From an uncultured Oscillospiraceae bacterium (GTDB lineage Bacteria; Bacillota; Clostridia; Oscillospirales; Oscillospiraceae), in NCBI GenBank assembly GCA_934597165.1, contig CAKTQP010000001.1:89672-153671 (forward strand): a stretch of 64,000 nt of DNA, written 5' to 3'. Below, in pieces: positions 9,121 through 17,168 of this stretch. A program made the translations under genes and the position numbers. The notes under the pieces are model-generated. The model made no database searches and was not told the origin of the DNA. It saw only the letters and a program-made list of their open reading frames with translations. Positions within the stretch are counted from its first letter, which is position 1; each line of letters starts with the position of its first letter.

Positions 9121-9166
9121 TTGAAAATCCATCGTTGTTCCGATACAATATAAAAGAACAACAACG
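9121..9166 (+). promoter_or_regulatory. Promoter and inverted repeat of the LysR gene at 9187
   Basis: TTGAAA (9121-9126), 17-nt spacer, TACAAT (9144-9149). The repeat CGTTGTTC (9133-9140) faces GAACAACAACG (9156-9166) across the -10 box, consistent with an operator, possibly for autoregulation. Confidence 0.6.
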
Positions 9167-9186
9167 GTGAAAGGGCGTGATCCTCC

Positions 9187-10077
9187 ATGTACAACCCCCA
9201 GCTGGAGACCTTCCTCCACGTAGCCGACGCAGGCAGCTTCAACAAGGCGGCAGCGGAGCGTTATATCACGCCCACGGCGGTCATCAAACAGATCAACCTG
9301 CTGGAAGCTTCTCTCGGCGTGAAGCTCTTCGACCGCAGCCACCGTGGGTTGACGCTGACCCCAGCCGGGCGCTCCCTGTATCAGGACGCCACGTATATCA
9401 TCCAGTATTGCCGGGACTCTGTGACGCGGGCAAAGAACGCTATGCAGGCGGATTCCAACGTCATCCGCATCGGCTCTTCTCCCATGACGCCTGCACAGCT
9501 GTTGATGGGGCTTTGGGCGGAGATCAACGAGCGCTGTCCGGACATCAAATTTCAGATCGTCCCCTTTGAGAACACCCCGGAAAACGCCAGGGAGATTTTG
9601 GGGAACTTCGGCAATCACATCGACGTCATCGGTGGCATCTTTGACGAGACCATGTTGGACTTGCGCAACTGCGCCGGGCTGGAGCTGTCCCGTGAGCCCT
9701 TCTGCTGCGCCGTCTCCATCCATCACCACTTGGCCGCCAAAGACAAGCTCCAGCTGTCCGACCTCTACGGGGAACGGCTCATGCTGATGCACCGCGGGTG
9801 GAGCCACTACGTGGATCAGCTGCGGGACGACCTGTGGCAGTTCCATCCGCAAATCCAAATTGTGGACTTCGACTTTTACAACGTGGACGTCTTCAACCGC
9901 CGTGAGAACACCAACGACGTCCTGCTGGCCATTCCCGGCTGGGCCAATGTCCATCCTCTGCTGAAGGTCATCCCGGTGGAGTGGGCCCACAGCATCCCCT
10001 ACGGCATCCTCCACTCCCCCACCCCCACACCTACCGTACAGCACTTTTTGGACGCCGCGCAGGCGCTGTACCGGTGA
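9187..10077 (+). CDS. LysR-type transcriptional regulator
   Basis: 296 aa with the N-terminal LysR helix-turn-helix (LETFLHVADAGSFNKAAAERYITPTAV; ASLGVKLFDRS) and a substrate-binding domain. It lies upstream of, and in line with, the Fe-alcohol dehydrogenase/flavodoxin genes, which it may control. It is separated from them by a hairpin at 10117-10146, so it is probably its own transcription unit. Confidence 0.92.
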   Translation: MYNPQLETFLHVADAGSFNKAAAERYITPTAVIKQINLLEASLGVKLFDRSHRGLTLTPAGRSLYQDATYIIQYCRDSVTRAKNAMQADSNVIRIGSSPMTPAQLLMGLWAEINERCPDIKFQIVPFENTPENAREILGNFGNHIDVIGGIFDETMLDLRNCAGLELSREPFCCAVSIHHHLAAKDKLQLSDLYGERLMLMHRGWSHYVDQLRDDLWQFHPQIQIVDFDFYNVDVFNRRENTNDVLLAIPGWANVHPLLKVIPVEWAHSIPYGILHSPTPTPTVQHFLDAAQALYR

Positions 10078-10116
10078 CCACGCAGTTATAATCCAAAGGT
10101 ATCTACTCATGAACCA

Positions 10117-10153
10117 AGCGAGACTTCTCCCCAAGTCTCGCTTTCCTTATAAT
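10117..10153 (+). promoter_or_regulatory. Dyad plus -10 box upstream of the alcohol dehydrogenase gene
   Basis: AGCGAGACTT/AAGTCTCGCT forms a 10-bp inverted repeat with a 6-nt spacer, and TATAAT lies at 10148-10153 immediately after it. The dyad occupies the -35 region, so it could be a LysR operator as well as the terminator of the upstream gene (T-rich CTTTCCTT follows). Confidence 0.5.
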
Positions 10154-10194
10154 AGAACCAGAACGAAAAGCCTTTATTTGAGAAAGGATGGACG

Positions 10195-11355
10195 ATGATG
10201 AACAACTTTATCTTTGAAAACAAGACCAAGGTCTATTTCGGCAAGGGCGGCGTCAGCGAATATCTGGGCAGCCTGCTGGAGCACTATGGCAATACGGTGA
10301 TGCTGGCCTACGGCGGCGGCTCCATCAAACGCAACGGAGTCTATGATGAAGTCATGGGCATCCTAAAGGCAAAGGGCAAGCAGGTCATCGAATGCTCTGG
10401 TATCATGCCCAACCCCACCTACGCCAAGGTGCAGGAGGGTGCAAAGCTCGCTCGCGAACACCAGGTTGACCTGATCCTGGCCGTAGGCGGCGGCTCTGTG
10501 TCCGACTGCTGTAAGATCATCTCCGCCCAGGCACACCTGGACGAGGACATCTGGGAGATGCAGACCGTCAAGCACACCCTCCCCACCCAGTTCATCCCCC
10601 TGGGCACCATCGTCACCGTCTTCGGCACCGGCTCGGAGATGAACAACGGGGCGGTCATCACCCACGAGGAGAAAAAGATCAAAGGTGCCCTCTGGGGCGC
10701 GCAGGCGGACTTCGCCTTCCTGGATCCCAGCTACTCCCTCTCCGTCCCCTTCCCCCAGGTCATCTCCGGCGCCTTCGACACCCTGAGCCACGCCATGGAG
10801 ACCTATTTCGGCAAGCCGGACGAGAACAACCTGTCCGATGACTTGGGGGAAGCCGTCATGCGCAGCGTCATCCGCAACACCCGGACTCTGCTGGCCGACC
10901 ACGACGATTACAACGCCCGCAGCGAGCTGGCTTGGGCTTCCGCTATGGCAGAGAACAGCGTGCTGAAGATTGGCAAGGTCACCGACTTCCAGGGTCACAT
11001 GATCGAGCACCAGCTGGGCGCCTACACCAACTGCAACCACGGTGCCGGCCTGGCGGTCATCCACCCGGTGCTCTATCGCCACATCTACCAGTCCGGCGCA
11101 GCCCGCTTCGCCCGCTTTGCCCAGAACGTGTGGGGCATCGCCCCCAAGGAGAGCCAGGAAGCCACCGCTCTGGCCGGTGTGGAAGCGCTGGCGGACTTCA
11201 TCAAAGAGATCGGCCTGCCCACCACCTTCGCCGAGCTGGGCATTCCTGCCGACACCGACCTGCGTGCCGTGGCGGACTCCACCGTCCTCACCGCAGGGTG
11301 CTGTAAGAAGCTGACCCACGATGAGATTTATGAGATTTTGACTGAATGTAAGTAA
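10195..11355 (+). CDS. Iron-containing alcohol dehydrogenase (butanol dehydrogenase-like)
   Basis: 386-aa NAD(P)H-dependent aldehyde/ketone reductase of the group III (iron-activated) family. Visible are the nucleotide-binding GGGS segment (VGGGSVSDCCKI near residue 100), the metal-ligand pair D/H in FDTLSHAMETYF, and the second pair of ligand histidines spaced 14 residues apart in GHMIEHQLGAYTNCNHGAG. The start is ATG 10195 or 10198, with AGAAAGGA upstream. First of three co-directional redox genes; the substrate is unknown, and the fermentative reducing role is inferred. Confidence 0.92.
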   Translation: MMNNFIFENKTKVYFGKGGVSEYLGSLLEHYGNTVMLAYGGGSIKRNGVYDEVMGILKAKGKQVIECSGIMPNPTYAKVQEGAKLAREHQVDLILAVGGGSVSDCCKIISAQAHLDEDIWEMQTVKHTLPTQFIPLGTIVTVFGTGSEMNNGAVITHEEKKIKGALWGAQADFAFLDPSYSLSVPFPQVISGAFDTLSHAMETYFGKPDENNLSDDLGEAVMRSVIRNTRTLLADHDDYNARSELAWASAMAENSVLKIGKVTDFQGHMIEHQLGAYTNCNHGAGLAVIHPVLYRHIYQSGAARFARFAQNVWGIAPKESQEATALAGVEALADFIKEIGLPTTFAELGIPADTDLRAVADSTVLTAGCCKKLTHDEIYEILTECK

Positions 11356-11382
11356 TTCACAAGCAGAACGGAGGTTGTAATC

Positions 11383-11997
11383 ATGAAAAAATGGACCGCA
11401 CTCCTGCTCAGCGCCACCCTTACCCTGAGCCTCGCCGCCTGCGGCAGCAGCAACCAGCCCACTCCCACCGCCTCCCCCGCGGCATCCCAGTCGGAAGCCC
11501 AGCCCAAGACTGGCAAAACGCTGGTAGTCTACTACTCCGCCTCCGGCAACACCCAGCGTGTAGCCAAAGACATCGCCGCTGCCACCGACGGGACGCTCTT
11601 TGAGCTGGTGCCCACCGAGGTCTACACCGAGGACGACCTGGACTGGACCCAATCGGACAGCCGAGTGAACCAGGAGCACGAGGACGAATCCCTGCGAGAT
11701 GTGCCGCTGACCACCACGGAAGTGGCGGATTGGGACACCTATGACACCGTGTTCCTGGGCTACCCCATCTGGTGGCAGATCGCCGCGTGGCCGGTGAACA
11801 GCTTTGTCAAAGCCAACGACTTCACCGGCAAGACCGTCATCCCCTTCGCCACTTCTGCCTCCTCCGGCATGGGCGACAGCGGCACCCTGCTGGCAGACTT
11901 GGCCGGCACTGGCACCTGGCAGGAAGGACAGCGCTTTTCCTCTGGCGCTTCCACCTCTGAAGTGCAGTCCTGGGTGAACGGACTGCGTCTGTCGTAA
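11383..11997 (+). CDS. Flavodoxin-domain lipoprotein
   Basis: 204 aa. The N-terminus is a lipoprotein signal peptide with lipobox LAAC (Cys about residue 21), then a Ser/Thr/Pro/Ala linker, then a flavodoxin domain with the FMN phosphate loop YYSASGNTQRVAKDIA near residue 50. It is therefore likely anchored to the outer face of the membrane. It follows the alcohol dehydrogenase by 27 bp and precedes a second flavoprotein by 24 bp. An extracytoplasmic FMN protein suggests electron transfer outside the membrane, but the partner is unknown. Confidence 0.85.
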   Translation: MKKWTALLLSATLTLSLAACGSSNQPTPTASPAASQSEAQPKTGKTLVVYYSASGNTQRVAKDIAAATDGTLFELVPTEVYTEDDLDWTQSDSRVNQEHEDESLRDVPLTTTEVADWDTYDTVFLGYPIWWQIAAWPVNSFVKANDFTGKTVIPFATSASSGMGDSGTLLADLAGTGTWQEGQRFSSGASTSEVQSWVNGLRLS

Positions 11998-12021
11998 CCA
12001 TTTCACCAAAGGAGTGATTTC

Positions 12022-12642
12022 ATGAAAGCATTACTCATCAACGGCAGCCCCCACGCCAAAGGCTGCACGTACACCGCACTGACCGAGCTGAAACGAACCC
12101 TGGAATCGGAGGGCATCGACGTGGAACTCATTCACGTGGGGCACAAGGACATCCGCGGCTGCACCGCCTGCCGGAAGTGTGCAGAGACGGGCAAGTGCGT
12201 CTTTGACGACGTGGTCAATGAAGTCGCGCCCAAGCTGGCGGAGGCGGACGCCTTTGTCATCGGCGCACCGGTCTACTTCTCCTCCCCCGCCGGCGGTGCC
12301 ATCGCCTTCATGGATCGCCTGTTCTTCAGCACCCTCGCCGTGGACAAGACCATGAAGGTGGGAGCCGCGGTAGTCACCTGCCGCCGGGGCGGGAACACGG
12401 CCACCTTTGACGTGCTGAACAAGTACTTCACCATGACCGGCATGCCGGTGGTCTCCAGCCAGTACTGGAACATGGTGTACGGCGGCTGCGCCGAGGAAGT
12501 GGCCCAGGACGCCGAGGGCTTGCAGACCATGCGCACCCTGGGACGGAACATGGCGTTCATGATGAAGAGCTTCCAGCTGGGGCGAGAGCAGTTCGGACTG
12601 CCGGCAAAGGAGGCGCCCATCTTCACCAATTTCCACAGATGA
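12022..12642 (+). CDS. Flavodoxin family / NADPH-dependent FMN reductase-like protein
   Basis: 206-aa soluble flavoprotein. The N-terminal INGSPHAKGCTYTAL is the FMN phosphate-binding loop of the NADPH-dependent FMN reductase fold, and CTACRKCAETGKC near residue 49 resembles the cysteine cluster of iron-sulfur flavoproteins. Last gene of the three-gene redox set; AAAGGAG precedes the ATG. Reaction unknown. Confidence 0.85.
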   Translation: MKALLINGSPHAKGCTYTALTELKRTLESEGIDVELIHVGHKDIRGCTACRKCAETGKCVFDDVVNEVAPKLAEADAFVIGAPVYFSSPAGGAIAFMDRLFFSTLAVDKTMKVGAAVVTCRRGGNTATFDVLNKYFTMTGMPVVSSQYWNMVYGGCAEEVAQDAEGLQTMRTLGRNMAFMMKSFQLGREQFGLPAKEAPIFTNFHR

Positions 12643-12646
12643 TCCA

Positions 12647-12693
12647 ACAAAAAACACCCATTCATGACACTTTCATCATGAATGGGTGTTTTT
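12647..12693. terminator. Bidirectional terminator
   Basis: AAAACACCCATTCATGA pairs with TCATGAATGGGTGTTTTT; A and T runs on both sides serve the converging flavodoxin-family gene (+) and lplA (-). Confidence 0.85.
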
Positions 12694-12720
12694 GCTGTAC
12701 TGATATGATTTCCGTCCGTT

Positions 12721-13719
12721 TTACGCAAACAACGTGTCCAAAATCTCCGGCAAGGTGATGGTACCGAAATACCGCTCTAGCGGAAGCGCCGCGAGACGCT
12801 GCTTCAATTCGTCCTGACGATAGGGCGCACCCCGCAAAGCGTTCACCACCTCATCCAAAGAGGTCAGGGACAGGAAGTCCCCATAAAATCGGGCATCCGC
12901 AATGGTGCCATTGGTCACTTGCAGCCCCACTTCCAGGATACCGCCAGGCCACTTGTGCTTGTTGGTGAAGGTGAAGCGGGGAGAACGGCCATAGGTCCAG
13001 TCCCAGGTGTCATATTTGCGCTCCTTCAGCGCCTGCACCTGCGCCAATTCCTCTGCCGTCAAGCTGCCTGTCTCCAAGCCTTCGCCGCCGAAGGCCTTTT
13101 TCAGGTACTGCCAAAAGGCCGGCAGCTCCATATCCTCCTTCAGGAAGGCGCGGATGTTGCCCACCCGCGACCGGACAGACTGCGTGCTCTTGGACTGGAA
13201 CTTCACCGGGTCTGCCCGCAGCGCCCCGGCGATCATGCTGGGGTCGGAGTCGAACAGCAACGTCCCGTGGAAGAGCATCCGCTTGCCCAACAGGCGCTGT
13301 GCCGTGCCGGAGACCTTGCGGCCTTCTACCAGGATGTCGTTCCGGCCAGATGCCTCCGCATTCAATCCCAATCCCTGGAGCGCCTCCACCACCGGACGGG
13401 TGAACTGCTGATAGCTCATGTCAGCGGCGTTCTCCACATCGGTGATAAAGGAGTAGTTCAAGTTCCCCAGATCGTGGTACACCGCGCCGCCGCCGGTGGT
13501 GCGCCGGACGACGTGAATGTGATGTTCCGCCACAAAATCAGGGTCGATCTCCGCGGCGGTGTTCTGGTTCTGTCCCACCACGATGGTGTTGTCGTTCTGC
13601 CAGAGCAGCAGGTAGGGACGATCCTGCCGTTCCCGCAACACGGTCTCCTCAAAGGCCAGGTTATAGGCCGGGTTCGTGCTGTGGGTCTCCAGATATAGGG
13701 TCGGCTTGCTTGCAGACAT
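12721..13719 (-). CDS. lplA: Lipoate--protein ligase
   Basis: Attaches free lipoate to lipoyl domains using ATP. 332 aa from the ATG at 13719 (AAAGGAGGA upstream). Family motifs: RRTTGGGAVYHDLGNLNYSF near residue 70, GRNDILVEGRKVSGTAQR near 120 and FHGTLL near 148, followed by the small C-terminal accessory domain. Last gene of the operon whose E2 and E3 proteins each carry a lipoyl domain, so it likely lipoylates them from scavenged lipoate. Confidence 0.93.
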   Translation of the reverse strand: MSASKPTLYLETHSTNPAYNLAFEETVLRERQDRPYLLLWQNDNTIVVGQNQNTAAEIDPDFVAEHHIHVVRRTTGGGAVYHDLGNLNYSFITDVENAADMSYQQFTRPVVEALQGLGLNAEASGRNDILVEGRKVSGTAQRLLGKRMLFHGTLLFDSDPSMIAGALRADPVKFQSKSTQSVRSRVGNIRAFLKEDMELPAFWQYLKKAFGGEGLETGSLTAEELAQVQALKERKYDTWDWTYGRSPRFTFTNKHKWPGGILEVGLQVTNGTIADARFYGDFLSLTSLDEVVNALRGAPYRQDELKQRLAALPLERYFGTITLPEILDTLFA

Positions 13720-13761
13720 TGCGGGTTCCTCCTTTTGTGAAAGCTGTTCCAGCGGTGACAC

Positions 13762-14472
13762 TCAATCCACGACGATCTCTTGAAATGCGCGGTCCATCAA
13801 CCGCACCTCAGGCACCTGTACCTTGCTCAGCGCCGCCTCTGTGGCCGGGCGATAACCATACAAATCGTCCTCCGGCAAGGGCAGATGGTGGACGAGCAGA
13901 CGCCTGGGGCGGATGACCTTCTCCACGAAGGCCCTTCCCTTGGGGAGTGTGACCCAAGGGAAGGGCAGCACCGCCAGATCGACGGCAGTGCCCGCCGCAA
14001 AATCCGCCAGCTCCGGCGCACCGATGGCGCAGTCGCCAGCCAGGAGGACCCGGAAGCCTTCTCGCTCCAACAGTGCGCCGTAGTGAGGCACCGCAGCATA
14101 CTGCTTCCCCTCGTGGGGCAGGCGGCGGAACCGAATGGAGAGGTCCTCCCCCAGCCGCAGGTGGAATTGCTCCCCCTGCAGCTGGATCTGAACCGGCTCC
14201 TGTCGTTCCGGCAGAGCCAAGAACGCGCCAGGCCAGCGCTGCTGTACCAGTCGGGTTTGTGATTTGGAGTAATGATCCGGGTGGCAATGGGTAAAAAACA
14301 GCAGCTCTGGATCCTGAAAGGCCGGGTGGGAGAGCAGGTGTTGGAAGCGCTCCGGCGTCACGGTGGAAAGTCCCGGCACTTGGGTGTCATGCAGCGCATC
14401 GCACCAGACCCGGTGTTCCCCCCAGTGCAGGGAAATGCCGGCGTTGACGCTGGCGGTGACGGAAAGTGCCAT
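13762..14472 (-). CDS. Metallo-beta-lactamase-fold hydrolase
   Basis: 236 aa from the ATG at 14472 (AAAGGAGGA upstream). The metal-binding motif HxHxDH is visible as THCHPDHYSK, with later GDCAIGAPE and HHLPLPEDD segments suggesting the remaining ligands. The fold is known from many hydrolases acting on phosphoesters, thioesters or lactones. It sits between the 3-hydroxyisobutyrate-dehydrogenase-like gene and lplA in the dehydrogenase operon, so a thioesterase or lactonase step in that pathway is possible but unproven. Confidence 0.75.
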   Translation of the reverse strand: MALSVTASVNAGISLHWGEHRVWCDALHDTQVPGLSTVTPERFQHLLSHPAFQDPELLFFTHCHPDHYSKSQTRLVQQRWPGAFLALPERQEPVQIQLQGEQFHLRLGEDLSIRFRRLPHEGKQYAAVPHYGALLEREGFRVLLAGDCAIGAPELADFAAGTAVDLAVLPFPWVTLPKGRAFVEKVIRPRRLLVHHLPLPEDDLYGYRPATEAALSKVQVPEVRLMDRAFQEIVVD

Positions 14473-14525
14473 GGATCTTCCTCCTTTCGTGGATTTCCCT
14501 CCTGAAACGAGGGGCGGGCAACGTT

Positions 14526-15404
14526 TTATTTGACTTCTACGTCCATGGCGTCCTCGTAATACTTCACCAGGGCGCACTGGTCTTCGTTAATCATGCCGTG
14601 GGCGTCCATCCAGTCCATCTGTTCCTTGACCATCTTGGTCATGGGGATCTCCACACCCAGATGCTCGGCCAGTTCCATGGCGTTGTTCACGTCCTTCAGA
14701 TGGACAGCGATGCGGGCGCTGGCGCTGAAGTCCCGGCTGAGGATCTTGGGCACCTTCAGATCCATGACGGCGCTCTGTGCAAAGCCGCCGCGGATGGCGT
14801 CAAAGAGGGTCTTGGGATCCAGCCCCGCCTTGGTGGCAAAGGCATACGCCTCGTCCATGGCCAGCAGGTGGATGCCCACCATCATGTTGTTGGCGATCTT
14901 GGCGGTGGAGCCACAGCCGGAGGGGCCCATATAGGTGGCGCTCTTGCCCATCATCAGCAGATAGGGCTTGACCTCTTCAAAGACCTCCTGTTCACCACCG
15001 GACATGATGACCAGGCTGCCGCCGTTGGCGCCAGTCTCGCCGCCGCTGACCGGGGAGTCCAGCAGGTGGAACCCCTTTTCCATGGCAGTGGCATGGAGCT
15101 CCTGAATGACATAGGGGGAAGTGGAGCCCATGTCCACGATGATGGTGCCGGGACGGGCGATGTTCATGATGTCGGTGATGGTAGCCTTCACGATGGCGTT
15201 GGTGGGAAGGCACATAAAGATGATGTCACAAGTGCGATACAGCGCTTCGGCGTCGCCGACTGCCTTGCCACCACGCTGTTCAAAGCGTTCCCTCAGGGCG
15301 GGGACGGGGTCAAAGCCGTAGACGGTGGTGCCGCTCTTGTCGATGAGGTTGGAGGTCATGCCGTAGCCCATGATACCCAAGCCCAGATAACCGATGGTCT
15401 TCAT
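14526..15404 (-). CDS. 3-hydroxyisobutyrate/tartronate semialdehyde-type dehydrogenase
   Basis: 292-aa NAD(P)-dependent beta-hydroxyacid dehydrogenase. The N-terminal GLGIMGYGM is the dinucleotide loop, LDSPVSGGETGA near residue 118 is the substrate-binding motif and KIANNMMVG near 170 contains the catalytic lysine. Start ATG 15404 (AAGGAA about 10 nt upstream); an in-frame ATG 9 bp upstream abuts the ribosome site. It is embedded in the E1-E2-E3 operon, suggesting a branched or C3-C4 hydroxyacid substrate such as 3-hydroxyisobutyrate or glycerate; which one is not resolved by sequence. Confidence 0.85.
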   Translation of the reverse strand: MKTIGYLGLGIMGYGMTSNLIDKSGTTVYGFDPVPALRERFEQRGGKAVGDAEALYRTCDIIFMCLPTNAIVKATITDIMNIARPGTIIVDMGSTSPYVIQELHATAMEKGFHLLDSPVSGGETGANGGSLVIMSGGEQEVFEEVKPYLLMMGKSATYMGPSGCGSTAKIANNMMVGIHLLAMDEAYAFATKAGLDPKTLFDAIRGGFAQSAVMDLKVPKILSRDFSASARIAVHLKDVNNAMELAEHLGVEIPMTKMVKEQMDWMDAHGMINEDQCALVKYYEDAMDVEVK

Positions 15405-15428
15405 ATGAATCATTTCCTTCCTATCAGC

Positions 15429-17156
15429 TTATTTTTTCTTTTTGCGCGGCGGAACGTGGATGGCACGCCCCATGGCGTCCAACGCACATTCCCGGATGGA
15501 TTCTGTCACCGTGGGATGGGAATGGATGGTGGCGATGATCTCGTCCAGGGTCATCTCCCCAGCGATGGCCAGGGCACCTTCTGCGATCAGGTCGGTGGCA
15601 CGGGGGCCGATAATGTGCATACCCAGAATCTCGCCGTATTCCTTCCCAGCCAGCACCTTCACCAGCCCTTCCCCACCGTTGAGGATGAGGGATTTGCCGT
15701 TGGCGCTGAGGGGGAACTTGCCCACAATGTAGTCGATACCGGCGGCCTTGGCCTGCTCCTCTGTGAGACCCACAGAGGCCGCTTCCGGCTCGATGTAGAC
15801 GCAGGTGGGGTTGGTGCGCTCGTCGTAGACAGCGGGGATACCCATAATGTTCTCTGCAGCCACCTCGCCCATAGCGGACGCGGTGTGTGCCAGCTGTGCG
15901 TGACCGAACACGCAGTCGCCGATGGCATAGACGCCGGGGACGCTGGTCTCCATCTTGTCGTTGACGAGGATGCGGCCGCGGTCGTTGTCCAGCTTGCCTG
16001 CCGCCAGATCCAGTGCGTCGGTGTTGGCACGGCGGCCGATGGCCACCAGCACCTTTTCCGCCTCAAAGCTGACAGTTTCGCCCGCTTTGTTCTTGCAGAC
16101 TACTTTCGCACCACTGGGAGCAGACTCGATGCTCTGAACCGGGCATTCCAGGTGGAATTCCATGCCCATCTTCTGCATATGAGCCACGCCAATCTTGGTC
16201 AGGTCACCATCCAGCATGGGCAACACATGATCCAGTGCTTCCACCACCGCGATCTTGGTGCCAAAGGCGGCGTACGCACACGCCAGCTCCAGACCGATGA
16301 CCCCAGCGCCGATGACGACCATGCTCTTGGGGAGCTGTTCCAGGCTCAGCGCACCGGTGGAGTCGATGCAGTTGGGATTTTCCTTCAGACCGGGGATAGG
16401 GGGCTGAGTGTTAACAGAGCCGGTGGCCAGGATGATGGCGTCGGCGGTCATCTCTTCACTGGTGCCGTCTGCCTTCTTCACAGACAGCTTGCCCGGCGCC
16501 ACAAACTTGGCTTCGCCGTCGATCTTTGCGATCTTGTTCGCCTTGAACAGCCCTGCGATGCCGCCGGTGAGCTGCTTGGAGATGGCGTTCTTGTGGGCGA
16601 TGACTTGGGGGAAGTTGACGCGCACATTGTCCGCTTCCACGCCGATCTCCTTGCCCTGCTTTTTCAGGTCTTCCATCAGCTCCGCACTGTGCAGGAGGCA
16701 CTTGGTGGGGATGCAGCCCACGTTCAGGCAGGTGCCGCCCAGGTGCTGCCGCTCGATGACGGTGACCTTCGCGCCCAGCTGCGCCAGACGGATGGCAGCC
16801 ACGTAGCCGCCAGGGCCGCCGCCCACCACCAGCACGCGCTTTTCGCCGGTAGGCATGGCGGGCGCAGCGGCCGGAGTGGAGGGAGCGGGAGCGGCCGGCG
16901 CGCCGCCCACCTGTTCGCCTGCCTGGCCGATGTAGCCCAGCAGACCCTTTACAGGAATGTCCTCGTCTTCCTGTGCGACGATCTTCAAGAGGATGCCGTC
17001 ATGCTCGCTCACCACTTCATTGGTGAGCTTGTCGGTGGTGATCTCCAGGAGTGCGTCGCCAGCCTTCACGGCGTCGCCCTCCTTTTTCAGCCACTTGGAG
17101 ACGGTGCCCTCTTCCATGGTCAGCCCCAGCTGGGGCATGGTAATTTCAAAAGCCAT
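15429..17156 (-). CDS. lpdA: Dihydrolipoyl dehydrogenase (E3) with N-terminal lipoyl domain
   Basis: 575-aa flavoprotein that reoxidises dihydrolipoamide with NAD+. Residues 1-75 are a biotinyl/lipoyl domain (lipoyl lysine in EITTDKLTNEV), followed by a Pro/Ala linker. Then come the FAD loop VVGGGPGGYVAAIRLAQLG near residue 110, the redox disulfide GGTCLNVGCIPTK near 141 and the C-terminal HSHPTVTE His/Glu pair. Extra lipoyl domains on E3 occur in Gram-positive pyruvate/acetoin dehydrogenase sets. 12 bp downstream of the E2 gene. Confidence 0.95.
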   Translation of the reverse strand: MAFEITMPQLGLTMEEGTVSKWLKKEGDAVKAGDALLEITTDKLTNEVVSEHDGILLKIVAQEDEDIPVKGLLGYIGQAGEQVGGAPAAPAPSTPAAAPAMPTGEKRVLVVGGGPGGYVAAIRLAQLGAKVTVIERQHLGGTCLNVGCIPTKCLLHSAELMEDLKKQGKEIGVEADNVRVNFPQVIAHKNAISKQLTGGIAGLFKANKIAKIDGEAKFVAPGKLSVKKADGTSEEMTADAIILATGSVNTQPPIPGLKENPNCIDSTGALSLEQLPKSMVVIGAGVIGLELACAYAAFGTKIAVVEALDHVLPMLDGDLTKIGVAHMQKMGMEFHLECPVQSIESAPSGAKVVCKNKAGETVSFEAEKVLVAIGRRANTDALDLAAGKLDNDRGRILVNDKMETSVPGVYAIGDCVFGHAQLAHTASAMGEVAAENIMGIPAVYDERTNPTCVYIEPEAASVGLTEEQAKAAGIDYIVGKFPLSANGKSLILNGGEGLVKVLAGKEYGEILGMHIIGPRATDLIAEGALAIAGEMTLDEIIATIHSHPTVTESIRECALDAMGRAIHVPPRKKKK

Positions 17157-17168
17157 AATTCGCTCCCC

